DNA from: Phylloscopus collybita
Taxonomy: Eukaryota > Chordata > Aves > Passeriformes > Phylloscopidae
Direction: 5' to 3'
Length of the DNA stretch: 64,000 nt
NCBI GenBank assembly: GCA_027886175.1
Contig: JAJNNQ010000003.1
Span: forward strand, 27,321,501-27,385,500
In this document: positions 11,246-22,200 of the stretch, piece by piece
Position numbering within the stretch: the stretch's first letter is position 1
Layout of the letters: each line of letters opens with the position of its first letter
The notes under the pieces: model-generated
Told to the model about the DNA's origin: nothing
The model's database searches: none
What the model saw: only the letters and a program-made list of their open reading frames with translations
Position numbers and translations under genes: made by a program

Positions 11246-12724
11246 AGCTCCTGTGCTCCAGCTTTGCACAGCACCAGTCCCCCCAGCTCCTCTTTTTAGA
11301 GCCAGCACGGGGCATGTGAGTGAGCTGGGGAACTCTTTGCTATGTGGATGGCCCTGTATGTTTTTTAATCTAAATCTCACCTGCTGTTTTGTGCTCTGAT
11401 CACTTGCTGTTGAGCTGGTGTGGGATTTTTTATGCTATCTGTACTGCAAATATGATAAAAATGTTTAGATCCTTTCAAATACTGTTTAAACCTGCCTAAA
11501 GTTCTCTAATTCATTGCTTAAGTAATTGGTACACTTGATGAACATACAAAAATTATGTTTTTAATCATCTCATATGCCTCAACACGACATTTTTATTCTT
11601 TCTTTGCTGCACTTTACACTGTTTTCTGTGTGAGGGGGTGGTCAGGTGGAGCAGAATCAGCACAAGCAAGGTGGCTGCTCTGTGTGAGAGATGAAATGTC
11701 AGAGGAGTGTATCAGGGGTCCCTGCTGGCTCCAGTGCTTGTGCCAGAGCTCACTGGATGTATTCTGAATTTGCAGCCCCATCTCTGGATGAATTCACTTG
11801 CCTCCTGTTGCTCGCTTTTCTTTGCTCTCTACAAACTTCTTGCAAGCCATGGGATGCTCCCTGCAGAATATTTTCAGAAAGTCATCTTTTCACCTCGTAA
11901 CCATTAAATCTTGGGAGTATCTTGGGCTCTTCCCTTGTCCAAGTTTGAGTTTCTGAGACAGTGATCTGCCTCTGGGAACTGGGTGCAATTTATCTGTGCA
12001 CCTTTGGAACAAAGACAGAACACTAACTTGTGACTTTCAGATACTCCCTTAGCGACTCTTGCTCAAATATTTACCTTTTTAGGCAGGAGTAAAGGAGATT
12101 ATGGAGCTGTTGAAGCATCAGTTCTACTGCTGGTGTCTCTGTTCCCTTCCCCTGGTCTCTCATCTCCCTGATGAGCCCTTGGGCACAGCAGCACAGTCAG
12201 ACTTTGAGGACTGACAGGCTGCTGAGAGTCTCAAGGCCAGCAGAGAGGTCCAGGCTTCTCCCTTCCATCCTGGGACAAGGAGAGCTGGGAAAGCCCTGTG
12301 TCCAGCACACAGTGCCCTGCTTTGCTGCCTCCCTGCAGGGATGCCTTCCCTGCACTGCTCTGATGCCCTCCTGGCCCAAAACTCCCCAGCTTTAGCAGCC
12401 CCTGGTGACAGGAATTGTTGTGTGCATTCCCAGACAGCTCTCCAAAGGGAACATGACAGTGTTTATGAATAGATTTGGACTGGAAAAATTGGAGAGATCC
12501 AGGGAGCTCTGGAGTACAGCCTGTTTGTTTTCAGACCCTTCTGTCTGAAAACACTTCCCTGGCTGCTGCTGACTTTCCCTGGGTCGTCCTGGAGGGAAGG
12601 AGTGGAGCTGGTGAGCAGGGTGATCCCCATGTACAGCTGCTCTTATCATTTGGTTGCTCTTTTAAATAGAAACATTTTTAAGTAGAAAAATTTGAGAGAC
12701 ATTTTCTTACACACCCACAGCGTC
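11246..12724. other. Non-coding stretch, no gene seen
   Basis: Ordinary AT-leaning intergenic sequence. Short frames on both strands show no recognisable domains. Confidence 0.5.
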
Positions 12725-13049
12725 TTCCTTCCTTCCTTCCTTCCTTCCTTCCTTCCTTCCTTCCTTCCTTCCTTCCTTCCTTCCTTCCTTCCTTCCTTCC
12801 TTCCTTCCTTCCTTCCTTCCTTCCTTCCTTCCTCCCTTCCCTTCCCTTCCCTTCCCTTCCCTTCCCTTCCCTTCCCTTCCCTTCCCTTCCCTTCCCTTCC
12901 CTTCCCTTCCCTTCCCTTCCCTTCCCTTCCCTTCCCTTCCCTTCCCTTCCCTTCCCTTCCCTTCCCTTCCCTTCCCTTCCCTTCCCTTCCCTTCCCTTCC
13001 CTTCCCTTCCCTTCCCTTCCCTTCCCTTCCCTTCCCTTCCCTTCCCTTC
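12725..13049. repeat. Compound pyrimidine microsatellite (TTCC)n then (TTCCC)n
   Basis: About 27 TTCC units (12725-12832) change through one TCCC step into about 43 TTCCC units ending near 13049. That is roughly 325 nt of pure pyrimidine on the plus strand. Both unit types form mirror repeats and can adopt triplex (H-DNA) structure. The Pro/Ser/Leu-rich and Gly/Lys/Arg/Glu-rich frames across it are artefacts. Confidence 0.98.
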
Positions 13050-13604
13050 TTTTTTACTTCAGAATTAGAGGAAGACATTTCATAACAGTGTAAGGACTGA
13101 GGCTGGGATATTACAAACCCACTATGGCTGGATTAAGCAATTTAGCACTTGGCTGGAATGCCTGGAAAATTAAGAAACAAACGGTCTACGTAAGAAAATA
13201 GAAAAATCTTCTCTTGTCCCAGAAAAAGTTCCCCTAATCCAAAGTTGCAATGCTCTTATCTCCATCACTGCTTGTAACTCATTTGTGTTATGTAACTGCA
13301 CCATTTTGCTGACCATTTAATAACTCAGAAGAAATTCCTCAGCTCCATCCCTGTTTTGTTGCACACTTACTCTTCTTTACTACCTCTGCTCCAGTGTAAT
13401 CTCTGGATAACACCTTTTGGCTTCAGATGTATTTTTACCTCCTCTCTTTTACATTTTTCTCCTTGTTTTGGTTTCTGCTCTTTTTTGTTGGATAATGAAA
13501 GAGAGAAGCTGTTCCTAAGAAGCTGTTTTGGAAACCCCTTTGCTGTCCTGGCCTGACACACAGGGTATCAAAGCATAGAGCTGTTCATGATGTTTCCTCT
13601 TTCT
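13050..13604. other. Non-coding stretch, no gene seen
   Basis: No gene or mobile element was recognised. Confidence 0.5.
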
Positions 13605-13720
13605 TTGTTTAGTTTTCTGGGGGTTTTTTAGTTTTGTGGGGGTTTTGTTTTGGTGGTTTTTTTTGGGGAAGAGGGGATTGTTTGTTTTGTGAGGTTGTTT
13701 GTTTTGTTTTATTTTAAGTA
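13605..13720. repeat. G/T-rich low-complexity tract
   Basis: Blocks of GGGGTTTT, GGTGGTTTT and GTTTGTTTT lie on the plus strand. It is the same composition class as the tract at 2990-3200. Confidence 0.8.
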
Positions 13721-16700
13721 ACAATATGGCCTATTCTTGTAAGGAGCTTTGCTACTGAATCTTTCCTCCAGCCTCCTAGTTTTCCAAATTTTCTCCAGTA
13801 CATTTGGGGTTTTCTCCTTTGCTTCCACTCCCTCCTTCTCACCTTTCTTCCCCCAATTCCAATATGATAAAATGGATGACAACTAAAAGTCCTACTCAGA
13901 ATGAAAAAAAAAAAAAAAGGTCAGAAAATTGAAATGTACAGTAATAACTCTGATCTGGAGTCTTTCTCTCTTAGGGAGTTTGAATTAGTTTGATGTAATT
14001 GATTAACACAGACCAGATAACTGCAGAACCGTTGCAGTTTGGATCTAAATCAGGAGCTGAAGTTATTGATGACACAACCAGGTCCCTTGGTCTCCAGCTG
14101 AGAGGGGGGAGTGGCTGAGGTGTGAAAGGAAAGGCAAAGTGCTCAGCAATCCCATTTGGCCAAGTAAGTGGTGTGAAACTGAAATATTTATGCTGAAGAA
14201 GGTCTTTCATTCATGATCACAGGTGCCACATGCAATCCATGGCATTTCTTACCACACATTCCATGGAATTGGAAAAACAAATGGGATGCCACAAGCAAAC
14301 CCAACACTGTTTTTGTGAGCACAAAGCACTCTCTGCTCTTGGTTCACTTCCCTCTCTAATCCTGACCAAGGTTTCCTGTGAGATGCCCATTTTCACCAGG
14401 AGGTATCAGGTTTTTTAGATGATGACAGTGACTATTGTAAACCCATCAGTTCTAACATCACTCTGACAGAGTTGCTTCTTTGCAAGCAGTGGAATTTATA
14501 TGATTGATTTTGACCTTTTCTCCCCTCTGGAAACCTGTGCTCTTGACATGCTGAGGTCTTTGCTCTGTTGTAGCACAGTTTAATATGGGTTTAGGTATCA
14601 TTAAAGGAGTATGAAATAGGACTCCCATGAAAGGGAGACGTGTTCAGAGCTCAGGATGTCACTGTGCTCGTTTAAATTCTCACATGTGAGAGGATATGAA
14701 GTTTTTGAGATCAATAATGGCATGAAGAAAAAAAAAAATAGAAATACCTTTACAGCAAAATATCAGTGTTTCTCAAGAAAAGCCTTAAGGAATCTCCATT
14801 GAGTTATCAGACAACAGTCTTCTGAAAACAAAGAATCTTTCAAAAACTCACGGTGAATCAATAGGGATTTTTTTAACACCATTGTGTCCATGTGAATTTT
14901 ATCTCAAATCAGCTTCTCTTGTTTAAGGCTGGAACCCAGGAGAAGACATTTCTCTGGGTGTGTGTTCTTTCCTGAATCACCTCTTGCAGCAAACCAGCTC
15001 TTTGGCTGTGGAGGGACCCTGTCCGGGCTGGCCTGAGGAGCCGAGGCCATTCCCGTGTTCTCTCCCGTGCTCCCCTCAGGTACCCAGGGTGGGCTGGAAT
15101 GAGGGGCTGGAGCCTCCTTGGGGTGAATGTCCCTCCCACAGAAGTCACTTGGGGTTGCCACCCCGAGCTGGGCCTTTGGAGGAGGCTGTGGAGAGGTTTT
15201 GGAATTCTGCATCCAGAGGCAGGCAGAGCTCCTGTTGGGTTGGGGCTCTCTCCAGCACCTTTCAGTGGCATCTCTCCATGCTCAGAATGTTTAGCAGCTT
15301 AAAAATCATTGTTACAAACAAAAGAAAGCTGCTCTTGAAGCAGAGGGTTTGACCCTTTCTTTGACTGCAGTTATTTGAGCTTTCATTCAATTCTACTGGA
15401 GCTGCCACTTCAATCTTTGGCTTTTGATTTAATAGACCCCTGTCAAAGCCAGCATAAAACTGATTTAAAATAACCATAGAAACAGACAGAGTGTACTGTC
15501 TTTATCTTTCAGACCAATGTTTTGTTTCTCTCATATCTTTGTAAAAATTCAGTAGAGGGACTTGAAATGCTGCAGTTAAATACAGCAAAATCTAATATAC
15601 AGGAGGGAAAAGCCAAGCCCAGCTTGCTGTGTGCTGAAGGCATGTTTTATGTGTTACAGTTTAGCTAAAGACCCATTGATGGAGAAACTTCAGCAGCTTG
15701 CCAGGGCTCTCTCCATCAGCTGTGGCTGCTGTTAGGGCCTGCTGTAAATATTCTGCTGGTTTACAGCTGGCAACTGTTGGACTTGGCACCACACATGTGA
15801 GACGTTTAGATTAAAAAAACAAATATTTCTCTTCTCTCCCTTCAGAGGTAATCATGGCAATAAATAGCTAGAAGAACAAACAATCAAATTAGTGGTGAGG
15901 ACTAATTAGTAAATGCTGTTATCTCACACATTTCATTCATAAAGCTGCACCAGCCAGGTGCTTGGAAACCAAGCAGGTTTCACTTTTTAACAGCAAATCT
16001 ACCAAACTGAGGCGGGTCTGTCTTTATGGCACAGCTTTATTTACGTTTACTGAAGGAAAGGGGTTGTCCTTGGCACTCTCAGCAGATGGTCTGGGCTCTC
16101 CAATTCTACTGAGAACTGTGTTTGTAAGTAATGCAATATTTATAATATAATTTTGTGTATTTCTAGTTTCTTTTAATGAACTGTTTTATAAAGAAGCTTC
16201 TGAAAGTGAGGAGCGAACTTTCTGAATCCCATATATGGAATGTTTTACAACTTTGGACTAAAGATATTTTTACATCTATATCTATAAGCCATACTTTTAC
16301 CATATTTTGTGGTTTAGGCTCCTGAGCTCTCCTTCCAAATGTTTCACAGATCATGTACATGTTATATTGTGCCTGTGCTATAGAAATAATTGCATTTATG
16401 GTTTCTCTTTAGAGGTTAGCTCACGTAAAAGACAATTTGGGGAACATGGTACCTGTGGTTGATGAAGTGGGATGGGAAATTTTGTCTTAATCACTGTTTC
16501 CAATTTATAGCCAGTAATTCTGAAGCATTTTTATCTGCATTAGTGGGTTAGCATTGTGTTTAATGTGTCCTCCAAATCCACCATGTTCTGTGGCCAGAGG
16601 ATTGGAACTTGTCCCTTTAGGGCAGGGAGTGGAGGCCATGCCATGAGCCAGTTCCTGGGCGAGCACTCAGGGTTGAGCCCCAGGCTCTGGCTGCAGGACC

Positions 16701-17762
16701 CTGGTCCAGAAGTGTCCCCTGCCCTTCCCATCACCCCACCTGTGCCTTCTGTTCAGCCCTGCTGTGCCAGTGTGGATCCAGAAACCTCTATCTCCACCTG
16801 TGTCTTAAACAACACCTTGTTCAGATTGGCACCCTGAGGAGCTACTCCAAGAAGCAAAAGTCCTCCTGCCCCAACAGTGAGGAATGCAGTTTGATTTTTC
16901 TTTCTGAATTTTATTTTCTCCCGTGTCATCCTCCAGGCAGTTGGCTCTCAGCCTGGGAGTTCTGTGATTTTTGTGGGAGGTCTAAGTGCCCAACTGCTCT
17001 AAGTAAGTGTTATCTCCTGGGCTTGAAAAAAGCTCAGCAGCATTCTGGCTTTAAGTATTGCTGTAATTTGAGGGACAGGAAGCCAATTGAAGTGGTGATA
17101 TTTATGTGTGAAACAGAGCTGTCTCTGTTCTCCAAGAGTAGCTTTTAGTGGAGAGTGGCTACCCACAGAAATCCAGGGCTGAGAAGAGGCAGATTCCCAG
17201 CACATATCAATTACCCCAGCCTTGTTCACTTGAGTGGAGCTGCCAGTTTACTGCAGGATTTGCTGCAGGAACCTGGCACAGAAATAGGGAATATCAGCAA
17301 GGACATCAATCACTGGTTGCACAGCAGTTTGCTTGGCACGTGGCCACTTGCTACAAATTGCCCTCAAAAGCTTTACATCTTCTTGGAGCACAGAACTATT
17401 TAGTATGTTAAACTTCCTGCACTTTGGGAGCCTGGTAGAATTCCCTTTGTGGGCAATGGTTTAGCTGGCAACGCTTTAAAATACTTGTACATAAAATCAG
17501 GTATCAAGGGCCAAACAAGGTGAAATTGGGTTCTAGTGAAAATGTGACATTTTCAGCATTCTTTGCAGCCACAGAAAAGCCAAGAAGCCAAGTGGAGCTG
17601 AAAGCTTCTTCAGGAAAGACACAAAAAGAGGGAGGGAGATTTCTAGATTTCTCTAGATTTCTGCTCTATCATCAATGACTATCAGATGTCATACCAAAAT
17701 GGGTTTTTGTGGGAAACTCCCTTTCAAGAGCCCCTGATTAGATATTTTTCCTCCAAAAGTCC
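13721..17762. other. Non-coding stretch, no gene seen
   Basis: About 4 kb with no supportable gene. Small frames occur on both strands. One AT-rich patch with several ATTA-type words (15880-15930) might be a conserved regulatory element, but I cannot show conservation here. Confidence 0.45.
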
Positions 17763-18055
17763 TGTACCAGGGTTAAGAAGACAGACGAGAATTGGAGCTT
17801 CAGTCTTCAGAGCTGTTTATTCCATTTCTTATCTCAAGTTCTGCATTCTGCCAAACCTGGCTTAATGCACCGAGAAACACAGGGAAAAGCCACACCCCCA
17901 GACAGAAGATCCCAAGGCTTTTTTAAAGGCTTCCAGTACAATTAACTCTTTAAACGTACTGTATTTACAGTTTTGTGCCAATAATCACTGCCTGTTCTAA
18001 ACACACAACATCTGTGTCAAACCCATCCTACCAATGTCTCTGTGCCACTGTCACA
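17763..18055 (-). mobile_element. Solo LTR-like element, minus strand
   Basis: Read on the minus strand, it begins TGTGACAGTGGCACAGAG and ends CCTGGTACA, so it has TG...CA termini. It holds a TATA-like TTTAAAAAAG (plus-strand complement near 17918-17929) and, about 100 bp downstream, AATAAA (complement at 17815-17820). This order, promoter then polyadenylation signal then CA end, is typical of an endogenous retrovirus LTR of about 290 bp. No internal viral genes are visible and I see no clear target-site duplication, so the edges could be off by a few bases. Confidence 0.7.
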
Positions 18056-18069
18056 GCAGAAAATGGAGC

Positions 18070-18094
18070 AGAGGAAGAGGAAGAAGAGGGAGAA

Positions 18095-18132
<38 letters not shown>

Positions 18133-18176
18133 GGAAGAAGAAGAGGAAGAAGAGGAAGAAGAAGAGGAAGAAGAAG
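18070..18176. repeat. Pure purine GAA/GAG tract, 107 nt
   Basis: An uninterrupted run of A and G is made of GAA and GAG triplets with a few GGA shifts. It translates to poly-Glu in one frame and poly-Arg/Gly in another, and to poly-Ser on the other strand. It sits between the LTR-like element ending at 18055 and another beginning at about 18177. It has triplex-forming potential. Confidence 0.95.
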
Positions 18177-18480
18177 TCGCAATAGGACACAAAAGGAACA
18201 CAAGGGCTCTGTTCCAGTCATCAGGGCAAAAAAGACAATTTATTTCCTTTGACCTCGATTTATAGAATTTGGGCAATGACCAGGGATTGGAAGATGAAGG
18301 TTGCCACCTCTCCAACCACACTGGCCAAACTAGCAGTCCATCAACAGTCTCCTCCTTGTGAAAAGAATGTAAACATAAAATAACAGTTACAATAACAATA
18401 GATTGTTTATGTGACTATCGGTAAGAAACTCCATTGCAAAAATGCAAACATCAGAAGGCTGAAAAGAACAATGAGACACT
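18177..18480 (-). mobile_element. LTR-related repeat, minus strand, end segment
   Basis: The sequence from 18178 aligns by eye with the element at 25147. Shared words in the same order include CGCAATA/TGCAATA, GGACAC/CGACAC, TTTATAGAATT, CTCCAACCACACTGG and ACATCAGAAGGCTGAAAA. On the minus strand both have AATAAA (complement at 18240-18245) near the 3' end. The element probably extends further right, perhaps to about 19200, but I could not place that edge. Confidence 0.6.
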
Positions 18481-21400
18481 GCCCAAAATTCTCCATTTTG
18501 CTCTCATCTGTCTTCATACTAAAGACCCAAAACTACAAATTTTCACCCTGTAACAAATTAAACTACTATCTATTTCAAATCTTCGTTGCTTTCAGCTCAT
18601 CTCTGAGTGTTGGAAGTTTTTCCCATGGACTGAGTCAAAGGCAGAGCTTTCCTGGGCTCCCAGCCGGGCTCTTGGACCCCCCAGGGCGGCACCAGGGATT
18701 TTCCACCTGCCCTGGACTCCAACAGGTTTCCACATCGAACATCAGACACTGGTTAATATTCCAAAACTTTCAATTTCACATCCCCTTCAGCTGCACAAGT
18801 CTCCTTACCTGTAACCTGTTTGTGCTTTTGACTTCAGAAAGTTGCCAGATTGGAAATTTCCGACTGAGCCTCTCATTAGCCATGAGTGCCACGAACTCAG
18901 GAGAAGACAATGAGCAAAACAAACACCAGTTCTCAGTCTTCTTTTCTCTGAGAAAGTTCAGGTCTGGCTGTCAGTTTGTGGTTTGGTTAATTATTCTTGC
19001 TCTTTGGACAACTTGTTCTTAGATTTATTGATACTATTGTGCTTCAGAGCATCACATCTTCTTCCCTGGCAGCATCTCCTCCATTTCACATTGATTACAC
19101 AAGGAGACACATTTCCAGTTTCCTTTTCTCATCAGACATCAGCAGGGGTTTCCATTCCGCTCCATCAGACCTTGGGAAGGCCTGATCTCAATCCCTTTTC
19201 TTAACAGAGTTTGTTATAGAGTCAGAGTTTGGGGATTAAAGAAGGGCAATATTCAGTTTTTGTGCTTAGACACTGTAGAAATTCCAACACTCCAATAATA
19301 CGATGTTCACAAGGCTTTTTGTATGGGTTTTCAGTATTTTAAAATATTTGAAAACACTGTTTGATTAGCTTTTTCTATTGGAAAAACTAAAAAAAATCAG
19401 AAGAAAAACAAGTGTTGTTTGCTTTTTTTTTTTTTTTTAATAAAGAAACCAAGTTTCTCTTATTTACAGTCTTGGACAAAACTTGGATATAAACTAGCAA
19501 ACCAGGGGTTTTTTGGAGCTTTAACAGCAACTTTGGGAGAAATAAGGTTTCCAGAGCAGGAATCTGACATAATCATCAAAATAAATATCAAAGAGTTGTG
19601 ACATGCAGCGACTCTCACAACAAACTGAAAAACTCTTTAAGTCAGACGTACTCAGGCAACTCCACTGAGTCCAGGCCTTGTCTTTGTTCCTTTTGGAATC
19701 TAGAAATCTTCGGATAAGGAAGTTTTGGAGGAGACTTTTCTCTTCTGCTTCATCCCACCCCGAAGCAGTGAGATGGGTCCCCATTGTTTCCTCACACCTT
19801 CCAAGGCCAGCCCTGACTCTGCCCCCGCTGTTTCCCGACCCTCCCGGGTGTTCCCGTGCTTCCCCTGCTCCAGACAATGCTCTCAGGTCCCAAACTGCTG
19901 ATTTCCTTCACTCCTGAGCTCAGAGTGGCCCTCTTTTGTGCCATGAAATGCAGTTACAGGAGATGTCACTGAGAACATGAATGCATCAGCTCCAAAGAAA
20001 GGACAAGAGAGAATTTAGGGAGACAGCTGAAAATAGCCATGGCCATATGGATTTCATTGGGTGTGTGTGATGTGCTGGTGCCATCTCTTTTTTGGTAGCA
20101 ATTATATGCTCTCTGTTTTCAAGTCTTCTAATTCTTGTTTTGCATTTAGCATCTCAAAGCAATTTTGGAGAAACAAACTCTGAGCATAACTACTGCACAG
20201 ATTGGTAAACTGGGTGTAAACATTTTATAAGCAACATGTTCAGTCTTATTTTTTTTTTGTAGTGAGGTTTGGGTTTTTTGCTTTATTTTTTTTAAGTGAA
20301 CACATTATTTCACAGCTGCTAGCTTACTGGGTCACAAGTTAATAGCATCTCTGCCTGGCACTGAATTGGAGTTATTACTGACTCTCATCATGAGTTAGGC
20401 CACTGTGGATTTTTTTCATTTCTGGAAGTTGTTGCTATAAATGCTGTATCACCGTTGTATTTCTCTGATCTTATAACATACAGTTTATTTGATGTAGCCT
20501 GAATCTGTCTATTTTCTGATGGAATATCAGGTAGAAGTAACTTGAAATAGCAATGAGCATCATATATAAGGAATGGAGTGTTTAGGATGATAGCTATATT
20601 CTTCAGCTGACTCAGTGTTTGAATTTCCTGGATTCATAGAAAAAAATGGGAAATGTCCTCTGTGTTTGTAATAATGTTTTAACAGAAGCTTCAGGAATAT
20701 AACCTGAGTGATCTATTGCTGTCTTGAGCTAAAGCAGCAAGAAGAGGAACTTCAGGAAGCTCTCTGGGATTTCATCTGTGACTTTCTCGGGTGCTGTCAC
20801 GAGAGGGGAGATAACATAATCCATGTATCTGCAAATCCAGGGGGAAAGTACCTTGTGTAAAGCTCCCATTTCCAGCAAGCATTCAAGGTGTAGGGCAGAT
20901 GCTCATTGAACACAGTAGGAGCAGTTGGAAGGTTAATCAGCACCTTGTAAAGCTGCTCACAGACCCAGTCCTGTGTTCTGCAGAAGCCATTACCACAGAC
21001 TTCAGCTCCCTGCCAGCAGCACCCTTTGTGTTACAGGCTGCTGGCTCTGCATCTCTCAGAGCTGTCTCTGGTTTGCTCTGTGGTGGGTTCTGTAAATCAT
21101 GCTTTGGCAGGAGACACTGGAGGGTGCTTTCTTTAGAGGTAATAACCCTTGGCATTGATAGGGCATATCAGAGAATCACTTAGAATTTGTGAGCTTCATA
21201 ACAACTGTCTGGAGCAAGTAACTATCATCACTCCCATTTTTTCAAATAGGAATGTTGACCTTTTACTGTGCCTCATGGGATGTTCTGTTTAGCCTTCATA
21301 TTCTGATCTTAAACTTGTGGCTGAGTGGAATCCAAATGTGTTTCACATGGCAAAACCCTCATCCTGGGATGCTTCTGGTTCATGCTGCTCCCCAGGGAGT

Positions 21401-21680
21401 GTGAGATGTCCTTGGCTGCCTGGACTTGCCTCTGAGGGATGTTTCCTGAAGCAGGCTCGAGGCAGAACTCTGCTGCTCCCTGTGCAGCAGTCAGATATCT
21501 CTCTGTTTAGCTCCATATCATTGTGCCCATCCATGTGGAGCTGAGTCCTGCAGCCCAAAGGGTGTGGAGCCTGTTAAGCCTGACAGTGATGGGAGCACTC
21601 CCCCATCACTGGAGAAAGAACAACCCTTGGGCTCAGGTTTGCTGTGATTCCCCTAAGGGAGAAGCCCTGGTAGACAGCTC
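18481..21680. other. Mostly unannotated; possible LTR remainder on the left
   Basis: 18481-19200 may be the rest of the LTR-related element that starts at 18177. A T run lies near 19423-19438. No protein-coding region is supported. The short frames, including 203 codons at 18411-19022, run through likely repeat sequence. Confidence 0.4.
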
Positions 21681-21780
21681 TGTGGTTATAGTGAGAAAAT
21701 GTGTTACTCCCAAGAGGCTTTGCAACAGTTATGTAAATCTGTTGTACCCCATTGGTCCTTTCCCTTTTTCCTCCCCTGAA

Positions 21781-21857
21781 CCCTCTGTTGATTGGTTCTT
21801 CCCTTGATCCCTCAGTTGATTGGTTCTCCCCTGAATCCCTCGGTTGATTGGCTCAGG
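21781..21857 (+). promoter_or_regulatory. Triplicated 28-bp inverted CCAAT-box module
   Basis: Units starting CCCTC(T/A/G)GTTGATTGG occur at 21781, 21809 and 21837, each with ATTGG, the inverted CCAAT box bound by NF-Y. The spacing is 28 bp, near 2.7 helical turns. The last box lies about 40 bp upstream of the TATA box, a usual position. Confidence 0.7.
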
Positions 21858-21882
21858 TGTTTAGCCCCTCCCCCTGCCTTCC

Positions 21883-21890
21883 CTATATAA
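21883..21890 (+). promoter_or_regulatory. TATA box CTATATAA
   Basis: A strong TATA match lies in CCCTATATAACCCC, downstream of the ATTGG triplet and about 25 bp upstream of the start of the 31-bp array, so transcription would be expected to begin near 21910. Confidence 0.6.
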
Positions 21891-21908
21891 CCCCTGGTTT
21901 TTATCACA

Positions 21909-22187
21909 GCTGGATGAACCTGAGTGTGTTTGTACCAAGGCTGGGTGAACCTGAGTGTGTTTGTACCAAGGCTGGATAAACCTGAGTGTGTTTGTACCAA
22001 GGCTGGGTGAACCTGAGTGTGTTTGTACCGAGGCTGGATAAATCTGAGTGTGTTTGTACCAAGGCTGGATGAACCTGAGTGTGTTTGTACCAAGGCTGGG
22101 TGAACCTGAGTCTGTTTGTACCGAGGCTGGATGAACCTGAGTGTGTTTGTACCAAGGCTGGGTGAACCTGAGTGTGTTTGTACCGAG
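21909..22187. repeat. 31-bp minisatellite, exactly nine copies
   Basis: Units start GCTGG(A/G)T(G/A)AACCTGAG and continue with TGTGTTTGTACC(A/G)AG. Starts are at 21909, 21940, 21971, 22002, 22033, 22064, 22095, 22126 and 22157, and the array ends at 22187 with no indel. Minus-strand frames of 93-158 codons across it, with a 31-residue period, are artefacts. Confidence 0.95.
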
Positions 22188-22200
22188 GCTCACAAGACAC

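Larger units (their letters stand above)
21681..22200 (+). mobile_element. Plus-strand LTR with amplified promoter and leader repeats
   Basis: A probable LTR starts with TGTGGTTATAG at 21681. It contains three tandem ATTGG (inverted CCAAT) boxes, a TATA box at 21883-21890 and, immediately after the predicted start site, nine copies of a 31-bp repeat. The 3' edge is uncertain: sequence after 22188 may still be U5 or the start of internal retroviral sequence. No intact gag, pol or env frame was seen downstream. Calling it an LTR rests on promoter architecture and terminal TG. It could be a different promoter-bearing repeat. Confidence 0.6.

Noticed and set aside
9801..11399. Five overlapping frames of 413-504 codons
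   Set aside because: Both strands are open over the same 13/15-bp array and consist of the repeat only. This is unit composition, not coding.
12692..13093. Ser/Leu/Pro-rich and Glu/Gly/Lys-rich frames
   Set aside because: They are translations of (TTCC)n and (TTCCC)n microsatellites.
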